A stretch of 64,000 nt of DNA from Aquabacterium sp. A7-Y (GTDB lineage: Bacteria > Pseudomonadota > Gammaproteobacteria > Burkholderiales > Burkholderiaceae_C). Below, piece by piece: positions 62,356 through 64,000 of this stretch (position 1 is the stretch's first letter; each line of letters starts with the position of its first letter). A program made the position numbers and the translations under genes. The stretch lies in assembly GCF_026153205.1 (NCBI RefSeq), contig NZ_JAPFBW010000003.1, positions 1 to 64,000 of the forward strand, read 5' to 3'. Below the pieces are notes generated by a model. It saw nothing but the letters and a program-made list of their open reading frames with translations, ran no database searches and had not been told where the DNA came from.

Positions 62356-62853
62356 TCAGGCCGCGTTGCCGGCGGGCTGCAGCAGTGCCACGGCAAAGGC
62401 GCCGCCGAAGACGGCCGAGGAGTCGGCGGTGCGGCCTCGGTAGTCCGGGTCTTCCATCAAGGCCTGCAGCGTCTTCGGCTCGGGAAATTCGATCAGCTCG
62501 AAACCGTCGAACTGCCAGTCGCCGCTGCGCGCCGTGGTGCCGCTCAGCAGCACCCGGCCGCCGTGCTTCTGCAGCGCCGGCTCGCGGTCGCCGACGTAGC
62601 GCTTGAGCGCCTGGGTGTCGGCCTTCCCGCTCTTGAACTGGAACACCACCAGCACCTGAGCGCGTCCCGGCTGGGCGCCGCGGTCGAGGTCGGACGCGGC
62701 CACCTCCACCGCCAGGCTGCCGGCTTCCCCGGCAGCGTCGTTCAAGGCGACCTGCCGCCAGGGCATCTGGCCCATCACAACCTGCGCCACCTGCGCTGCG
62801 AACCGGGGGGTGCCGGCGACGCGACCCGCTTCTTTGGACACGGTGATGTACAT
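62356..62853 (-). CDS. DUF1330-like dimeric alpha-beta barrel protein
   Basis: 165 residues from ATG 62853 with GGAGG 9 nt upstream; the frame is open to 62982 but without a start signal. The second half (AQVLVVFQFKSGKADTQALKRYVGDREPALQKHGGRVLLSG, then FDGFELIEFPEPKTLQALMEDPDYRGRTADS) matches DUF1330-type ferredoxin-like barrels. The first ~70 residues are not recognised. First gene of the minus-strand P450 operon, 68 bp before the P450. Its activity is unknown; relatives include small monooxygenases and binding proteins. Confidence 0.8.
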   Translation of the reverse strand: MYITVSKEAGRVAGTPRFAAQVAQVVMGQMPWRQVALNDAAGEAGSLAVEVAASDLDRGAQPGRAQVLVVFQFKSGKADTQALKRYVGDREPALQKHGGRVLLSGTTARSGDWQFDGFELIEFPEPKTLQALMEDPDYRGRTADSSAVFGGAFAVALLQPAGNAA

Positions 62854-62883
62854 GTGGAGTTCCTCCGAGTGGTGTTGAAGAGC

Positions 62884-62901
62884 CGGCATGCTGGCATGCC
62901 G
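62884..62901. promoter_or_regulatory. palindrome CGGCATGC-TG-GCATGCCG in the divergent region
   Basis: Perfect 8-2-8 dyad 31 bp upstream of the DUF1330-like start, between the two divergent units. It could be an operator or a leader hairpin. Confidence 0.5.
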
Positions 62902-62942
62902 CCGGCCGCTCATCAATGAAGACCACAAATAACACATGAACT

Positions 62943-62972
62943 GTTGACGCGTTAATTGTTGACTCGTAGCAT
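62943..62972 (+). promoter_or_regulatory. possible promoter of the RND/MMPL gene
   Basis: TTGACG (62943-62948), 18-bp spacer, TAGCAT (62967-62972). A second TGTTGAC occurs at 62957, making a direct repeat 16 bp apart, which may be an activator site. Confidence 0.45.
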
Positions 62973-63017
62973 TTGCCTCCATCGACGGCGCAGCCCGTCC
63001 TGATTGGGGAGTTCGAG

Positions 63018-64000
63018 ATGAAACACTCGTGGACCGACCGTCTGATCCGATGGCGGCTCCTGTTGGTGCTGCTGCTGCCGGTGCTCGCCGTCCTCGCGGC
63101 CCAGGGCGCCAGCCGCCTCGGCTTCAGCACCGACTACCGGGCCTACTTCTCCGACTCGAACCCGCAGCTGCTCGCTTTCGAGCAGATGCAGTCGACCTAC
63201 GACAAGTCGGACAATCTGATGATCGTGGTCGCGCCCCAGAGCGGCTCGGTGTTCGACGCGCAGGCCCTCGACGCGATGCGCTGGATCACCGAGCAGGCGT
63301 GGCAGACACCGTACTCGGTGCGGGTCGATTCCTATGTCAACTTCCAGCGCGCGGAGGCCGACGGCGACACCATCCATGTCGACCACCTGGTGCCTCCCGG
63401 GCAGGAGGTCGACGCCGGACGGGCCGCCGCGATCCGCGCCTACGCGCTGGCCGAGCCACAGCTGGTGGGCCGTCTGGTCTCGCGCGACGGCGCCGTGGCC
63501 GCCGTCAACGTCACCTACCAGCTGCCGGGCAAGAGTCCCTTCGAGAACGGCGAGATCGTCGGCTACGCCAGGAAGCTGCAGGCCCAGGTGGCCGAGCGCT
63601 ACCCCGGGCTGACCGTGCACCTGACCGGCATGGCGATGTACAACAACGCCTTCCTCGAGTCGGCCATGGGCGACAGCGCCCGCCTCATGCCCCTGATGTA
63701 CGGCGTGCTCGTGCTGATCGGCGTGGTCGTGCTCAGGAGCCTGCTCGCGACGGCTTGCGCGGTGGTCGTGGTCTACCTGAGCGTGGGCGCCGCCACCGGC
63801 ATCGCCGGCTGGCTGGGCATGAGCCTGACCAGCCTGTCGGCCTCGGCGCCGCTCGTGATCCTGACCATCTGCATCGCCGACTCGGTCCACATCCTGGCCG
63901 GCGTGCTGCGCCACATGCGGGAGGGCAAGGCGCGCCTGCAGGCGCTGTCGCTCGCGATGCAGGAGTCGGCCAAGCCGGTGGTGGTGACCAGCGTGCTGAA
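63018..64000 (+). CDS. RND/MMPL family transporter (partial, 3' end off window)
   Basis: 327 codons visible of a protein that normally has about 770-1000. The start MKHSWTDRLIRWRLLLVLLL gives TM1 at about 12-29, followed by GFSTDYRAYFSDSNPQLLAFEQMQ, the usual periplasmic start in hydrophobe-exporting RND proteins. A periplasmic porter domain of about 190 residues follows, then a helix cluster from about 235 (LMPLMYGVLVLIGVVVLRSLLA) and ILTICIADSVHILAGVL, the conserved helix with the acidic residue of the proton relay. The ATG at 63018 follows GGGGAG. Divergent from the P450 operon, so it may export the P450 product. Confidence 0.9.
   Translation, partial: MKHSWTDRLIRWRLLLVLLLPVLAVLAAQGASRLGFSTDYRAYFSDSNPQLLAFEQMQSTYDKSDNLMIVVAPQSGSVFDAQALDAMRWITEQAWQTPYSVRVDSYVNFQRAEADGDTIHVDHLVPPGQEVDAGRAAAIRAYALAEPQLVGRLVSRDGAVAAVNVTYQLPGKSPFENGEIVGYARKLQAQVAERYPGLTVHLTGMAMYNNAFLESAMGDSARLMPLMYGVLVLIGVVVLRSLLATACAVVVVYLSVGAATGIAGWLGMSLTSLSASAPLVILTICIADSVHILAGVLRHMREGKARLQALSLAMQESAKPVVVTSVL

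Overview
The window is GC-rich (around 68-70 percent by eye), gene-dense and bacterial. Gene content and order point to a beta-proteobacterium of the order Burkholderiales, in the Rubrivivax/Leptothrix/Caldimonas neighbourhood. The evidence is the thrS-infC-rpmI-rplT-pheST-ihfA-merR-tRNA-Pro block, HAAT-family transporters, a PEP-CTERM protein, a Fur-box-led PepSY gene and NorR/sigma-54 control of flavohaemoglobin. This placement is inference; there is no rRNA in the window.

Layout. 1-8838 (minus): one long polyamine operon (class III aminotransferase, PuuB, PuuD, PuuA, SpuC, PotF, PotG running off the left edge), divergent from an Lrp/AsnC regulator (9036-9515). 9889-11187: isocitrate lyase with a perfect 16-bp operator-like palindrome. 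11310-19440: translation block. It has thrS behind a previously unannotated threonine-codon-rich leader peptide with a complete 1:2/2:3/3:4 attenuator, infC with a probable AUC start codon, then L35, L20, PheST, IHF-alpha, a MerR regulator and tRNA-Pro(GGG). 19440-24030: a decayed GGDEF gene, an SDR, a DUF2007-like protein with 24-25-residue DxDxDG repeats, and a secreted Cache protein beside a chemoreceptor. 24174-34610: a HAAT (Liv-type) ABC transporter with two binding proteins, a LysR regulator and a LivM-LivG fusion, continuing with start/stop overlaps into lutABC and a cupin. The lutA stop codon is missing in this sequence because of an apparent 1-bp deletion in a G-run.

34755-40712: a secreted hypothetical protein, a DUF1615 lipoprotein, an MFS transporter, an M16 peptidase and a PEP-CTERM protein. 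41147-45376: a lower-GC accessory patch (AlaX trans-editing protein, AraC, TetR, AidB-like dehydrogenase) with TGAAC-N4-GTTCA operators in front of both regulators. 45452-48353: norR and hmp, divergent, sharing palindromic NorR-type sites and a -24/-12 promoter. 48524-52278: two methyltransferases, a VF530 protein and a PhoX-like Tat protein. 52410-53974: a Fur-type box, a small membrane protein and a PepSY protein. 54165-59170: two GGDEF-EAL proteins flanking a metallophosphoesterase. 59181-64000: a flavin reductase, outer-membrane protein, cytochrome P450 and DUF1330-like protein, divergent from an RND/MMPL transporter that runs off the right edge.

The strongest unannotated signals are the thrS attenuator, the AUC start of infC, the TetR/AraC operator pair and the P450/outer-membrane/RND cluster. 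No CRISPR array, insertion sequence, integrase or rRNA gene was seen.
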